Below, piece by piece: positions 16,019 through 23,696 of a stretch of 35,035 nt of DNA; within the stretch, counting starts at the first letter, position 1, and every line of letters begins with the position of its first letter. The stretch comes from an uncultured Bacteroidota bacterium. GTDB taxonomy: Bacteria; Bacteroidota; Bacteroidia; Bacteroidales; F082. The stretch is from assembly GCA_903957365.1 (NCBI GenBank), contig CAJBPB010000137.1:1-35035 (forward strand), in the 5' to 3' direction. Position numbers and translations under genes: made by a program. The notes beneath the pieces were generated by a model. That model made no database searches and was not told where the DNA came from. It worked only from the letters and a program-made list of their open reading frames with translations.

Positions 16019-17893
16019 TTACAGGATATCACCTCTTAACAAACGATATTTCCTTCGTGCTTCATTAGCGAAAATACTTGAAGGATACTGTTCAAAAAGC
16101 AATTCGTACAGTCGTTGAGCTTCTGTTATATTATTTATTTTCAATTCGTTAAGCAATGCGCTTCGTAAAATCGCATCATCAGCCTGGTAACTTTCATTAA
16201 AGCGTGTATAAACCTCTTTAAAAAGACTGTCAGAAAGAACATACTGACCAAGATTATCAAATATTTCAGCTTTACGCATCAAAAAATAAGGTTGTAGCGC
16301 TGCTGATTTCATATCTAGCATAAGTGAGTCAAGTATAACTAATGACTCATTTTCCTTTTTCTGGAAAATTAATAAATCCCCTTTTGCGAAGGCTTTTAAA
16401 CTGATCCCTGTTGTATCTTCTATTAGGAAATCATGGATGAGCATCGACAGTCCAAGCGCATCATTGGCAATTAATTTTGATGTGGCAGCTTTCAAGACGT
16501 CCAACATGGTGACCGACCAGGCATATTCCCCAATAAAATAACGCAACCTGGCATTTCGAAACTTAGCCTCATGGGCAATGGGCTCGTTCTTCATCGATTT
16601 CTCAACCTGGCTATACAGCAAGGTTGCCTCCCAGACATCATTCTTAAAAAGCAATAAATCTGCCAGGTGCATTTTAACTTCTGCCGTTTCAAGTGGCTGT
16701 AAAGGCAGCGTGAGTGCTTTTTCAAGGTAACTTATGCCTTCGTCAGTAAGATTCAACTTATAGGCTAATAATTGAGCCTGAATGATCGATAATTCCCAGG
16801 TTTCACGGTTCCAACCCATCATTTCAAAACCAGATTTAATTTCCCCTGACAATTTGGTAAAATATTTCTGATCAGAAATATGCTGTTGTTCAGCTATTAA
16901 ATATTTTGATTTCAGCGAACCGGAAAGGCCATAAAAATAATATGCACTGTTCTTTCCCTTTTTCTCAATATATGTATATCCCGACAATGCTGTTTCATAT
17001 TGTTGATTGGCGATACAGATGCCCGACAATTCAATAATCTGAACCTCGCGGTCCCCTAGCCGCCTGTCAATTGCCTGAGCCTGGCGCATAGCCATTTCAA
17101 AGTCTTTTTGCTGCAATGAAAACCAAATCAATAACATACTATACGTTTCATTGTCAGGCTCAGACTGTGCGCGTGAAAGTAATTTGCCACGTAGTAAATC
17201 TGTTACATTCTGATTGCCATCAGCCAGAAGCATATTTTGTAATCTGTTTTTCACCAGATCGATATGATCTGGTTGAAAATCAAGATGTAATAAATAATAA
17301 TCCAGACTTTTAGACAGATCGCCTGTCATCTGATACAAGCCAGCTTTTTCAAGATAAAAGGGATAATTTATCTCTGGAAGGGAACTGCCCTTTTCATAAA
17401 CTTTTAGCGCATAATCATCCAGATTTTTATTTCTGAATGCATTTGCTGCCATATTGATCTGATTTTTATCTGCAGGCAGGTCTTCTATAATTTTATCATA
17501 TGTTCGGACAGCCTTATTTTTTTCGCCCATCAACTGGTAAATATATCCGAGTTCAACCGACATCTGAAAGTCATTACTGCCTCCACGGATTTGCTTTTTG
17601 ATCAATTGTTCAGCCTCTTTCAAACGGTTGAGCTGAATAAGACAACTCATGTAATTCGAGAAATAATACTGTGTTTTATATCGGTCAAACAGTTTGCTGT
17701 ACAATTCAAGGGCTTTGTCATATTCCTGCGACCTGTAGAATTCACCTGCAAGTGCTTCATCAGTCATGCGTTGTTGCTGCGCCTGCATTGAGGGTGGTTG
17801 CAAATTCTGCGCAAAAATTACAGAACTACATGACAGCAAGCAGACTATCAGTATTTTAATAAAAATAAAATATTTAATTTCCTGACTATTCAC
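16019..17893 (-). CDS. Secreted tetratricopeptide-repeat protein
   Basis: The product has 624 residues. The signal peptide ends in S-V-I-F-A-Q (residues about 18-29); an upstream L-L-S-C could also be read as a lipobox, so it may be a soluble periplasmic protein or a lipoprotein. The rest is helical with many TPR-like units, recognisable as pairs such as G-E-F-Y-R-S-Q-E-Y-D-K-A-L-E-L-Y and G-Y-I-Y-Q-L-M-G-E-K-N-K-A-V. The C-terminal units resemble BamD/YbgF-type repeats (Y-P-S-S-I-F-A-N-E-A-R-R-K-Y-R). I infer a scaffold role in the envelope with unknown partners. Its start overlaps the upstream lipoprotein gene by 8 nt, and rsmA begins 10 nt after its stop. Confidence 0.8.
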   Translation of the reverse strand: MNSQEIKYFIFIKILIVCLLSCSSVIFAQNLQPPSMQAQQQRMTDEALAGEFYRSQEYDKALELYSKLFDRYKTQYYFSNYMSCLIQLNRLKEAEQLIKKQIRGGSNDFQMSVELGYIYQLMGEKNKAVRTYDKIIEDLPADKNQINMAANAFRNKNLDDYALKVYEKGSSLPEINYPFYLEKAGLYQMTGDLSKSLDYYLLHLDFQPDHIDLVKNRLQNMLLADGNQNVTDLLRGKLLSRAQSEPDNETYSMLLIWFSLQQKDFEMAMRQAQAIDRRLGDREVQIIELSGICIANQQYETALSGYTYIEKKGKNSAYYFYGLSGSLKSKYLIAEQQHISDQKYFTKLSGEIKSGFEMMGWNRETWELSIIQAQLLAYKLNLTDEGISYLEKALTLPLQPLETAEVKMHLADLLLFKNDVWEATLLYSQVEKSMKNEPIAHEAKFRNARLRYFIGEYAWSVTMLDVLKAATSKLIANDALGLSMLIHDFLIEDTTGISLKAFAKGDLLIFQKKENESLVILDSLMLDMKSAALQPYFLMRKAEIFDNLGQYVLSDSLFKEVYTRFNESYQADDAILRSALLNELKINNITEAQRLYELLFEQYPSSIFANEARRKYRLLRGDIL

Positions 17894-18443
17894 TATGCTT
17901 TTCTTTGGCTTTTGTTAATGTCTCGATCAGCAAGATATGCGCATTAAACCGGTTAATCAGATATTCAGCTCTGTATTTAACTTCGTCAAATTGTTTTTGA
18001 TTCAACATTTGCAATTGATTTTCTGCATTAGTAGTCAAGATTGTCGCAGCATCCTTTTTGGTCTTTTGTAAAATATTCTTTTTCAATTCCATTTCTTTCA
18101 AACAAATGTTTCTTTCTTCTGAAAGTGTTGAAAGGAATTTTTCGGCAGTGTGCAATGAGGACTGTGCATTTTCATTTTCGATAAATGCTGACTCTGTCTG
18201 AAATTTATTCACATCGAATTGCAACTGACGAATCCGACTCTCATCAATTGCCTGTAAATCAATATAATAATTATTAAAATCAGAAGTGATTGAATCAATC
18301 ATTCTTTCATATTTGATTGTTGCTTCATTTCTTTTTGAACCACACGATCCAACACCATAAACGAGACAACACAAAACAAAAAAACTAATCAATAAATTCA
18401 AAGCCTGTGTAGGCAACCAAAGCTTTCGGGATTCTGATTCCAT
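17886..18443 (-). CDS. Coiled-coil lipoprotein, function unknown
   Basis: The product has 185 residues if started at the ATG at 18443. A hydrophobic stretch leads to the lipobox V-G-S-C followed by G-S-K-R-N-E. The mature part is entirely helical and charged (E-R-M-I-D-S-I-T-S-D-F, E-S-R-I-R-Q-L-Q-F-D-V-N-K-F, K-K-N-I-L-Q-K-T-K-K-D-A), so it is probably a coiled coil. This start overlaps serS by 59 nt; TTG codons at 18401 or 18392 would shorten the overlap and still keep the signal peptide, and the ATG at 18506 is unlikely. No family is recognised. It is sandwiched by overlaps between serS and the TPR gene, so the two envelope proteins may work together. Confidence 0.65.
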   Translation of the reverse strand: MESESRKLWLPTQALNLLISFFVLCCLVYGVGSCGSKRNEATIKYERMIDSITSDFNNYYIDLQAIDESRIRQLQFDVNKFQTESAFIENENAQSSLHTAEKFLSTLSEERNICLKEMELKKNILQKTKKDAATILTTNAENQLQMLNQKQFDEVKYRAEYLINRFNAHILLIETLTKAKEKHSE

Positions 18444-19656
18444 TTTCAGTTTGATTATTTTCGAGTAAAGCAGCGACGATTCTTGGCAACGCAAGTGCAC
18501 TTCCATTGAGCGTGTGTGCCAGTTGTATATTACCTGATTTATCCTTAAAACGGAGTTTCATGCGGTTCGCCTGAAAACTTTCGAAGTTCGACGTCGAACT
18601 AACCTCAAGCCACATTTGTTGTGCAGCCGAAAATACTTCAAAATCATAGGTTAAAGCGGATGTAAAACTCATATCACCCCCACAAAGCTTAAGAATCCGG
18701 AAAGGAAGTTCGAGTTTACGAAGCAGTGAAGCAACATGATCACGCATTGTTTCGAGTATTTGATACGAAACATCCGGATGTGAAATCTGGACTATCTCCA
18801 CTTTATCGAACTGATGCAAACGATTCAGACCACGCACATGTTTACCCCATGAGCCTGCTTCTCTGCGAAAGCAATTAGAATAAGCAGTTACTTTAACCGG
18901 GAGTTGTTCTTCCTGTAAAATAACATCCCTGAAAATATTGGTAAGCGGCACTTCAGCCGTTGGAATCAAATATAGATTATCGAGCCCGATTGTGTACATC
19001 TGATCTTCTTTATCGGGTAATTGGCCTGTTCCGTATGCTGAGGCTTCATTCACCAGAAGTGGTGGCTGAATTTCGAGGTATCCTGCGGCTACAGCTTCAT
19101 CAATAAAAAAATTAATTAATGCGCGTTGCAATCTGGCACCTTTCCCTTTGTAAAATGGGAAACCAGCTCCGGTTACTTTGTTACCCAGATCGAAATCAGC
19201 CAAATCGTATTGTGTAATCAGATCCCAATGTGGTTTTGCATTGGCAGGAAGTTGCGGCATCACTGCTTCTTCAAATACATTGAGATTTTCAGCAGCACCA
19301 CGGCCTGGTGGAACCGTACTATGCGGTAAGTTTGGTATTTCGACCAGTTTATCGAGTAATGATTGTTTTACTATGGTAAGCTGATCAGCCAGAATTTTTA
19401 CTTTTTCCTTAAGTTCAGTATTTTTTATTTTCATCTGGTCAGCTTCAACAGCATTTCCGCTCTGATAAAGTTTTCCGATTTCACGGGCTATTGCGTTAAT
19501 TTCAGCGAGTGTTTCGTCATTGCCTTGCTGAAGGCTTTTGCGTTCATCGTCCAATTTTATCACTTCATCAATAAGGTCGAAGTTTTTAAAATTTTTGATA
19601 CTTAAACGTGTGAGTACTTCTTCTTTATGCTCACGGATAAAAGGTACTGTTAACAT
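18385..19656 (-). CDS. serS: Seryl-tRNA synthetase
   Basis: This class II synthetase charges tRNA-Ser (and tRNA-Sec where present). The product has 423 residues, the normal length. It has an N-terminal long coiled-coil arm (about 25-105) that grips the tRNA variable arm. The catalytic core shows T-A-E-V-P-L-T-N, then motif 2 with F-R-R-E-A-G-S-W-G and G-L-N-R-L-H-Q-F-D-K-V-E, and motif 3 with N-G-S-A-L-A-L-P-R near the end. It is the first gene of the cluster running down to 14681 and has its own -7 element behind the rpmA terminator. Confidence 0.97.
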   Translation of the reverse strand: MLTVPFIREHKEEVLTRLSIKNFKNFDLIDEVIKLDDERKSLQQGNDETLAEINAIAREIGKLYQSGNAVEADQMKIKNTELKEKVKILADQLTIVKQSLLDKLVEIPNLPHSTVPPGRGAAENLNVFEEAVMPQLPANAKPHWDLITQYDLADFDLGNKVTGAGFPFYKGKGARLQRALINFFIDEAVAAGYLEIQPPLLVNEASAYGTGQLPDKEDQMYTIGLDNLYLIPTAEVPLTNIFRDVILQEEQLPVKVTAYSNCFRREAGSWGKHVRGLNRLHQFDKVEIVQISHPDVSYQILETMRDHVASLLRKLELPFRILKLCGGDMSFTSALTYDFEVFSAAQQMWLEVSSTSNFESFQANRMKLRFKDKSGNIQLAHTLNGSALALPRIVAALLENNQTENGIRIPKALVAYTGFEFID

Positions 19657-19672
19657 CTGATAAAAATTTTTA

Positions 19673-19680
19673 CAAAATTA
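19673..19680 (-). promoter_or_regulatory. -7 element TAATTTTG (minus strand) for serS
   Basis: Read on the minus strand, TAATTTTG matches TAnnTTTG 16 nt before the serS ATG; a TTG lies about 23 nt further upstream. It sits between the rplU-rpmA terminator and serS, so serS is transcribed separately. Confidence 0.5.
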
Positions 19681-19705
19681 TATTATTGCGTTGATTTAAG
19701 GCTCA

Positions 19706-19740
19706 ATAAAAAAACCCGACTGAAAGAATCAACCGGGTTT
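19706..19740 (-). terminator. Intrinsic terminator of the rplU-rpmA operon
   Basis: On the minus strand AAACCCG (19740-19734) pairs with CGGGTTT (19718-19712), and a T-rich tail follows (TTTTTTTATT). It lies about 80 nt after the rpmA stop and before the serS promoter. Confidence 0.8.
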
Positions 19741-19818
19741 CTGTTTCATTGCTCCAATAATTTTGAATGCAAGCTTATGCAAATCAAAATATTGAATAGT
19801 GCTATGGACTTTTACAGA

Positions 19819-20094
19819 CTAGTTAGCCAAAGTTTCTTCGGTTAATGGACGAATAGAAACATAAGATCTTTCGTCTCTTTTTTTACGAAATTCAACCAGA
19901 CCATCTGTCATTGCAAAAAGTGTATGGTCTTTTCCAATGCCAACATTGTCACCGGGATGATGCTTTGTTCCACGCTGACGAACGATAATATTACCGTTTT
20001 TGGCAAATTGTCCGCCATAAATTTTCACACCTAATCTTTTGCTTTCTGATTCGCGACCGTTGTTTGAGCTACCCGCTCCTTTTTTGTGAGCCAT
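19819..20094 (-). CDS. rpmA: 50S ribosomal protein L27
   Basis: L27 has an N-terminal tail that reaches the peptidyl-transferase centre. The 91-residue product begins [16 protein letters not shown] and contains G-V-K-I-Y-G-G and G[14 protein letters not shown], all diagnostic. There is no Firmicutes-type cleavable leader: the sequence starts directly with A-H-K-K-G. It follows rplU after 22 nt, the common rplU-rpmA pairing, and is closed by a terminator. Confidence 0.98.
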   Translation of the reverse strand: MAHKKGAGSSNNGRESESKRLGVKIYGGQFAKNGNIIVRQRGTKHHPGDNVGIGKDHTLFAMTDGLVEFRKKRDERSYVSIRPLTEETLAN

Positions 20095-20116
20095 TTTTTA
20101 TATTTTTTGGTGTTCG

Positions 20117-20428
20117 TTACTCTGTGATGTTCTCAATCTGTACTTTACTGAAATACTGGCGATGACCATTTGATTTCTGGTATCCTTTTCTTCTTTTCTT
20201 CTTAAAAACTATCACTTTATCGCCTTTCATGTGTTCAAGGATTTTCACTTCAACATTTGCACCTGCAACTGTTGGAGCACCAATCTTGGTTTGGCCTTCA
20301 TGATCAATCATTAATACTTTGTTGAAAGAAACCTTGCTTCCTTCTTCTCCTTCAAGTCGGTGAACAAAAATCTGTTGTCCTTGTGTTACCTTGAATTGCT
20401 GTCCTGCGATGTCAACTATTGCGTACAT
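20117..20428 (-). CDS. rplU: 50S ribosomal protein L21
   Basis: This early-assembly large-subunit protein binds 23S rRNA. The 103-residue product begins M-Y-A-I-V-D-I-A-G-Q-Q-F-K-V and has the basic C-terminal motif K-K-K-R-R-K-G-Y-Q-K-S-N-G-H-R-Q, both standard for L21. It is the first gene of the rplU-rpmA operon. A clear -7 element lies about 42 nt upstream. Confidence 0.98.
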   Translation of the reverse strand: MYAIVDIAGQQFKVTQGQQIFVHRLEGEEGSKVSFNKVLMIDHEGQTKIGAPTVAGANVEVKILEHMKGDKVIVFKKKRRKGYQKSNGHRQYFSKVQIENITE

Positions 20429-20469
20429 GTCTCTTTTGAGTTGCTGATTATGGTCAAAATTTTGAACGG

Positions 20470-20477
20470 CAAAAATA
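20470..20477 (-). promoter_or_regulatory. -7 element TATTTTTG (minus strand) for rplU-rpmA
   Basis: On the minus strand TATTTTTG matches TAnnTTTG exactly, 42 nt before the rplU ATG, in a very AT-rich stretch. A TTTG lies upstream at only about 15 nt spacing, so the -33 element is uncertain. Confidence 0.5.
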
Positions 20478-20526
20478 CAAAATATTTTATATCAAAAAAC
20501 TTTTGATTCAGAAATTTTTATTTTGC

Positions 20527-21435
20527 TTATTTTCTGATAGTTATATTTGAATTTCTGTCTGATTTCTTTCTGTTAACTAAAATTACTCCCCCAATTATCA
20601 TTAAAATCCAGACAAAATACTGGGGTTCAAACCGTTCAGAATCGAGTATTCCCCATGAAATTGCAACGATTGGAATCAGATAGGTAACTGAGGATGCAAA
20701 CAAGGCACTTGTGAATTTTATCAGTGTATTGAATGCGATCATTGCAATGCCTGTGCCCACAACTGCAAGTATTGCGATAAATCCAAGGCCGGGTAATGCT
20801 TCTGGCTGTGTTGAAATCTTATTAACGAAATCCGTCATGAAAAATAAAATATACATGGCCGGAATACCAACTAACCCAAATGTGAGCGAAGTAATGGCGA
20901 TGGCATTGATATGTTTCAGTTTGGTTTTTATAAGATTGACATTGATTGCATAAAAAATGGTAGCAACTATAATATAGGAAGCGTATGAAATATTAAACTC
21001 GAAAGAATTACCACCACTCTGACTGATTAAACCTGCTGCACCCAACAATCCGATAATTACACCCAACACATTAATCCATCTGGTTTTAATACCGAAAAGC
21101 GTCAATCCGACAATCAATGTAAATAACGGTGTAAGTGAATTTAAAAGACCAGCTGTTGAACTGTTAATACCCGTTTGGGCTTTTGCAAAGAGAAAAGCGG
21201 GCAATAAGCTTCCGATTACCCCCGAAATTCCCAACCAGATTAAATCTTGTTTACTGATTCCTTTCATTCTCATTAAAGCAAAAGGCAATAGAAAAAGAAA
21301 TGTAATTGATACTCTTAATGCGCCAACCTCAACGGCTGAGAAAACTTCAAGTCCGCGTTTAATAAGGATAAATGAACTTCCCCACGTCAGGACCAATCCA
21401 ACCAATATAATCCAGGAAAGTAACCGTTGATTCAT
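20527..21435 (-). CDS. EamA/DMT-family inner-membrane transporter
   Basis: The product has 302 residues and is almost wholly hydrophobic, with about ten transmembrane helices arranged as two EamA repeats. The first opens with W-G-S-S-F-I-L-I-K-R-G-L and the second with Y-A-S-Y-I-I-V-A-T-I-F-Y-A-I-N-V-N-L. The G-x-L-x-x-x-x-P-x-F pattern before helix 4 and the late V-T-Y-L-I-P-I-V-A-I-x-W-G segment are typical of drug/metabolite transporters. It probably exports a small metabolite or amino acid, but the substrate cannot be read from sequence. It is monocistronic, with its own -7 element. Confidence 0.87.
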   Translation of the reverse strand: MNQRLLSWIILVGLVLTWGSSFILIKRGLEVFSAVEVGALRVSITFLFLLPFALMRMKGISKQDLIWLGISGVIGSLLPAFLFAKAQTGINSSTAGLLNSLTPLFTLIVGLTLFGIKTRWINVLGVIIGLLGAAGLISQSGGNSFEFNISYASYIIVATIFYAINVNLIKTKLKHINAIAITSLTFGLVGIPAMYILFFMTDFVNKISTQPEALPGLGFIAILAVVGTGIAMIAFNTLIKFTSALFASSVTYLIPIVAISWGILDSERFEPQYFVWILMIIGGVILVNRKKSDRNSNITIRK

Positions 21436-21454
21436 TTAATATTTTTTGTGACGG

Positions 21455-21462
21455 CAAAAGTA
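21455..21462 (-). promoter_or_regulatory. -7 element TACTTTTG (minus strand) for the DMT transporter
   Basis: On the minus strand TACTTTTG matches TAnnTTTG, 19 nt before the transporter ATG, with a TTTG about 23 nt further upstream. Confidence 0.5.
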
Positions 21463-21657
21463 ATTGTTTTCAGGTCAGGCTGCGACAAATAACAAAGGGC
21501 AGTTTAATCAAAACAAAGCAGGCAGTTTTCAGGATTAGCCCGATTACATAATTTCGCATATAGTATTTTCAATTATCTGAAACCAAATTATTATTCTCTT
21601 TTTTGGTTAGGTAATAACTTCAAAATATATCTTTACAATTCCTTAAATATTGACATT

Positions 21658-22770
21658 ATGAGAAAAGACATAATTTTTATCCATATACTCAAAACCGGAG
21701 GGACCACCATTAATTCTGCCATGCATGAATCATATTGGCAGACCAAACCTGATTTTAACTACAGGCATATTGAGGTGGGAAATAAAAAATCAAATGCAGG
21801 TGATATTTTCGATCCAAAAAACTTTATCCGATACAGTGAATACAAAATTTTTATGATGTTACGTCATCCAATTGACCGTTTAATATCTGAATACCATTTC
21901 ATTAAGGATCGTAAAGAGTTTGTAAGCCTGTTACGTACAACTCCAAAAAATTTTGAAGAATATATTCTTTCCAAACAAACACAAAATGCGGTTGTCAGTT
22001 TTCTGAAGGGAAAACGGATGTATGATCATTCACCAGCTACAAAATCGGATCTTGAGGATATTATAAATGCTATTGAGAAAATACCAATATCCGTTGGAAT
22101 TTTTGAAAATTTTGAAAGATCTCTACAGTATTTTACTGAAACGACCGGGATTAAATGGAATAATAATATTGAGGTCAAGCGTATGAATTTTGTCAGACCA
22201 AAAATTTCAGAATTGTCTTCTGAAATTAAAGATTTAATCATTAAAAATAATCCTCTTGATTTTGAACTTTATGAACACTGTTTAAAAAAGTTTGAGAATA
22301 TAACCTTAAAAACTAAGTTACCTAAAATTCAGTTCATTAAAGATAAATACAATCATGTGATACCCTATGCCCACAAATGGTGTCTGTTTACATTCTGTAT
22401 GGATAATAAAAAATTCATAAGCCAAAACTTCAATTTCTTTAAGGAGTTTAATTTTTACCTGATAGAAGAAATGAAAATATCTGATGGACGACAGTTTGCC
22501 GAGGTGTGGAACAGGTCCTTTTTAAATGCTGTAGAAAGTCATTTTCCCGGATCGCCTTTTAGTATGGCGTTGCGTAAAGTGCATTCTGAAAAGGGGGATG
22601 CTCTTGAACAGACTTCAAATATTGCCAAAGCCCTCGATGATTTTTTTAATCTTCATAAAAAGCAGGCGAGTGAATACTACAAACCTATGAAATTCGACCA
22701 AAATGTAGTGGTTATGTATAAACCAGGGATGGGTCTTTTTAAAAGACTTTTTGGAGGCATTTCTAGTTAA
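21658..22770 (+). CDS. Sulfotransferase-like protein with long C-terminal extension
   Basis: The product has 370 residues. The N-terminal half fits PAPS-dependent sulfotransferases of the heparan-2-O / family 2 type. The 5'-phosphosulfate loop is I-H-I-L-K-T-G-G-T-T at about 8-17. The 3'-phosphate motif is L-R-H-P-I-D-R-L-I-S-E-Y at about 68-79. The first 210 residues would make a complete small sulfotransferase domain. The remaining 160, with a K-W-C-L-F-T-F-C-M segment and a basic C-terminus, are not recognised. No signal peptide or transmembrane helix is seen, so it is probably cytosolic, sulfating a glycan, lipid or metabolite. No PAPS-synthesis or glycan genes are adjacent. It stands alone between a divergent transporter and the sigma factor. 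Confidence 0.7.
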   Translation: MRKDIIFIHILKTGGTTINSAMHESYWQTKPDFNYRHIEVGNKKSNAGDIFDPKNFIRYSEYKIFMMLRHPIDRLISEYHFIKDRKEFVSLLRTTPKNFEEYILSKQTQNAVVSFLKGKRMYDHSPATKSDLEDIINAIEKIPISVGIFENFERSLQYFTETTGIKWNNNIEVKRMNFVRPKISELSSEIKDLIIKNNPLDFELYEHCLKKFENITLKTKLPKIQFIKDKYNHVIPYAHKWCLFTFCMDNKKFISQNFNFFKEFNFYLIEEMKISDGRQFAEVWNRSFLNAVESHFPGSPFSMALRKVHSEKGDALEQTSNIAKALDDFFNLHKKQASEYYKPMKFDQNVVVMYKPGMGLFKRLFGGISS

Positions 22771-22915
22771 TGTTTTTAAATACAATCACTTATATCACCA
22801 TCACTGTTTGTCATCAACCAAATCCTTGCAGAATTTTAAATAGCAGAGTCAGAAATTAGAATGTATCATTTATATTTCAGCAACCGAAAGCACCGGTAAA
22901 GTGAGGTGAAATATG

Positions 22916-22923
22916 TATTTTTG
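22916..22923 (+). promoter_or_regulatory. -7 element TATTTTTG before the ECF sigma gene
   Basis: An exact TAnnTTTG match 78 nt before the sigma-factor ATG, with no good -33 partner. It suggests basal expression from the housekeeping sigma factor. The rest of the 231-nt gap 22771-23001 shows no gene or clear terminator. Confidence 0.4.
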
Positions 22924-23001
22924 TCAGGTTAATTATAAAAATATCATATCATTTTATTATAAATAAATCAAAATCAGTTTAGTACATTCTGTGAACCATT
23001 T

Positions 23002-23574
23002 ATGTCAAATGATCTGCAAATTAGGTTGATTGAAGGGCTGAAGTCCGGTGATAAAAAAATCTTTGATGAGATTTTTAAGATGTATTATACTCCATTGTGT
23101 CATTATTGTATCAGATATGTATCAGATCCGGAAATCACTGAAGAGATTGTTCAGGATTTATTTTTCAAATTGTGGATAAAACGTGAAAGTTTAATCCTTC
23201 ATTCTTCCTTACAGTCCTATTTATATAAGGCGGTAAAAAATCACTCGCTAAATTATATAAATCAGCTAAAAATTCAGGAGCGTCATCGTCAATACGTTGG
23301 TTTCACTGCCAAAGAAACGCATGATTCTTTTGATCAGCTTGAAGAAACTGATCTTGAACTTTTAATAAAAGGAGCTATTCTTAAACTACCTGAAAAAAGA
23401 AGGGCAGTTTTTGAATTGAGTCGGAACGATGGATTAAAATATGCTCAGATTGCAGAGAAATTGAATATTTCAATAAAAACTGTCGAAGCACAAATGTCTA
23501 AAGCATTGGAACAATTACGTACTGTTCTAAAAGAATATGTATTGGTAGCATTACTTTTTTTTCTATTTGGATGA
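23002..23574 (+). CDS. ECF RNA polymerase sigma factor (Bacteroidota FecI-like group)
   Basis: The product has 190 residues. Sigma region 2 (about 10-80) shows F-x-x-Y-Y-T-P-L-C-H-Y-C-x-R-Y, then E-E-I-V-Q-D-L-F-F-K-L-W and S-Y-L-Y-K-A-V-K-N-H-S-L-N. Region 4 (about 120-175) has L-P-E-K-R-R-A-V-F-E-L-S-R-N-D-G-L-K-Y-A-Q-I-A-E-K-L-N-I-S-I-K-T-V-E-A-Q-M. There is no region 3, as expected for ECF factors. The C-terminus is unusual: after region 4 comes a strongly hydrophobic tail (V-L-V-A-L-L-F-F-L-F-G) that could touch the membrane or the anti-sigma factor. The FecR gene follows after 122 nt containing a promoter-like element, so it appears to be regulated separately. Confidence 0.92.
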   Translation: MSNDLQIRLIEGLKSGDKKIFDEIFKMYYTPLCHYCIRYVSDPEITEEIVQDLFFKLWIKRESLILHSSLQSYLYKAVKNHSLNYINQLKIQERHRQYVGFTAKETHDSFDQLEETDLELLIKGAILKLPEKRRAVFELSRNDGLKYAQIAEKLNISIKTVEAQMSKALEQLRTVLKEYVLVALLFFLFG

Positions 23575-23613
23575 CTATGATATTCTAAAATTAAAAAATA
23601 AATTGGAATGCAA

Positions 23614-23639
23614 TAAGGGTAAATACGTATTTGTTTGTC
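23614..23639 (+). promoter_or_regulatory. Candidate ECF-sigma promoter (copy A) before fecR
   Basis: TAAGGGTAAA begins at 23614 and TTTG.TTGTC ends at 23639. The 26-nt element matches the copy at 29447-29472 at 21 of 26 positions without gaps. It looks like a -35 box (AAGGGTAA) and a -10 box (TTGTC) with 12 nt between GGGTAA and TTGTC, and it lacks a TAnnTTTG element. It lies 58 nt before the anti-sigma start. I infer recognition by the adjacent ECF sigma factor. Confidence 0.5.
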
Positions 23640-23696
23640 ATGGATGAGGTTATGAGTTACAAAAGTTTGTTTAATAGATTATAGTTTAAGTTGAAA

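Noticed and set aside
22890-22924. Third copy of the ECF-type element upstream of the sigma gene (GGTAAA ... TTTTTGTC)
   Set aside because: The spacing is about 8 nt longer than in the two matching copies and the GGG box is incomplete; the stretch is better explained by a TATTTTTG -7 element.
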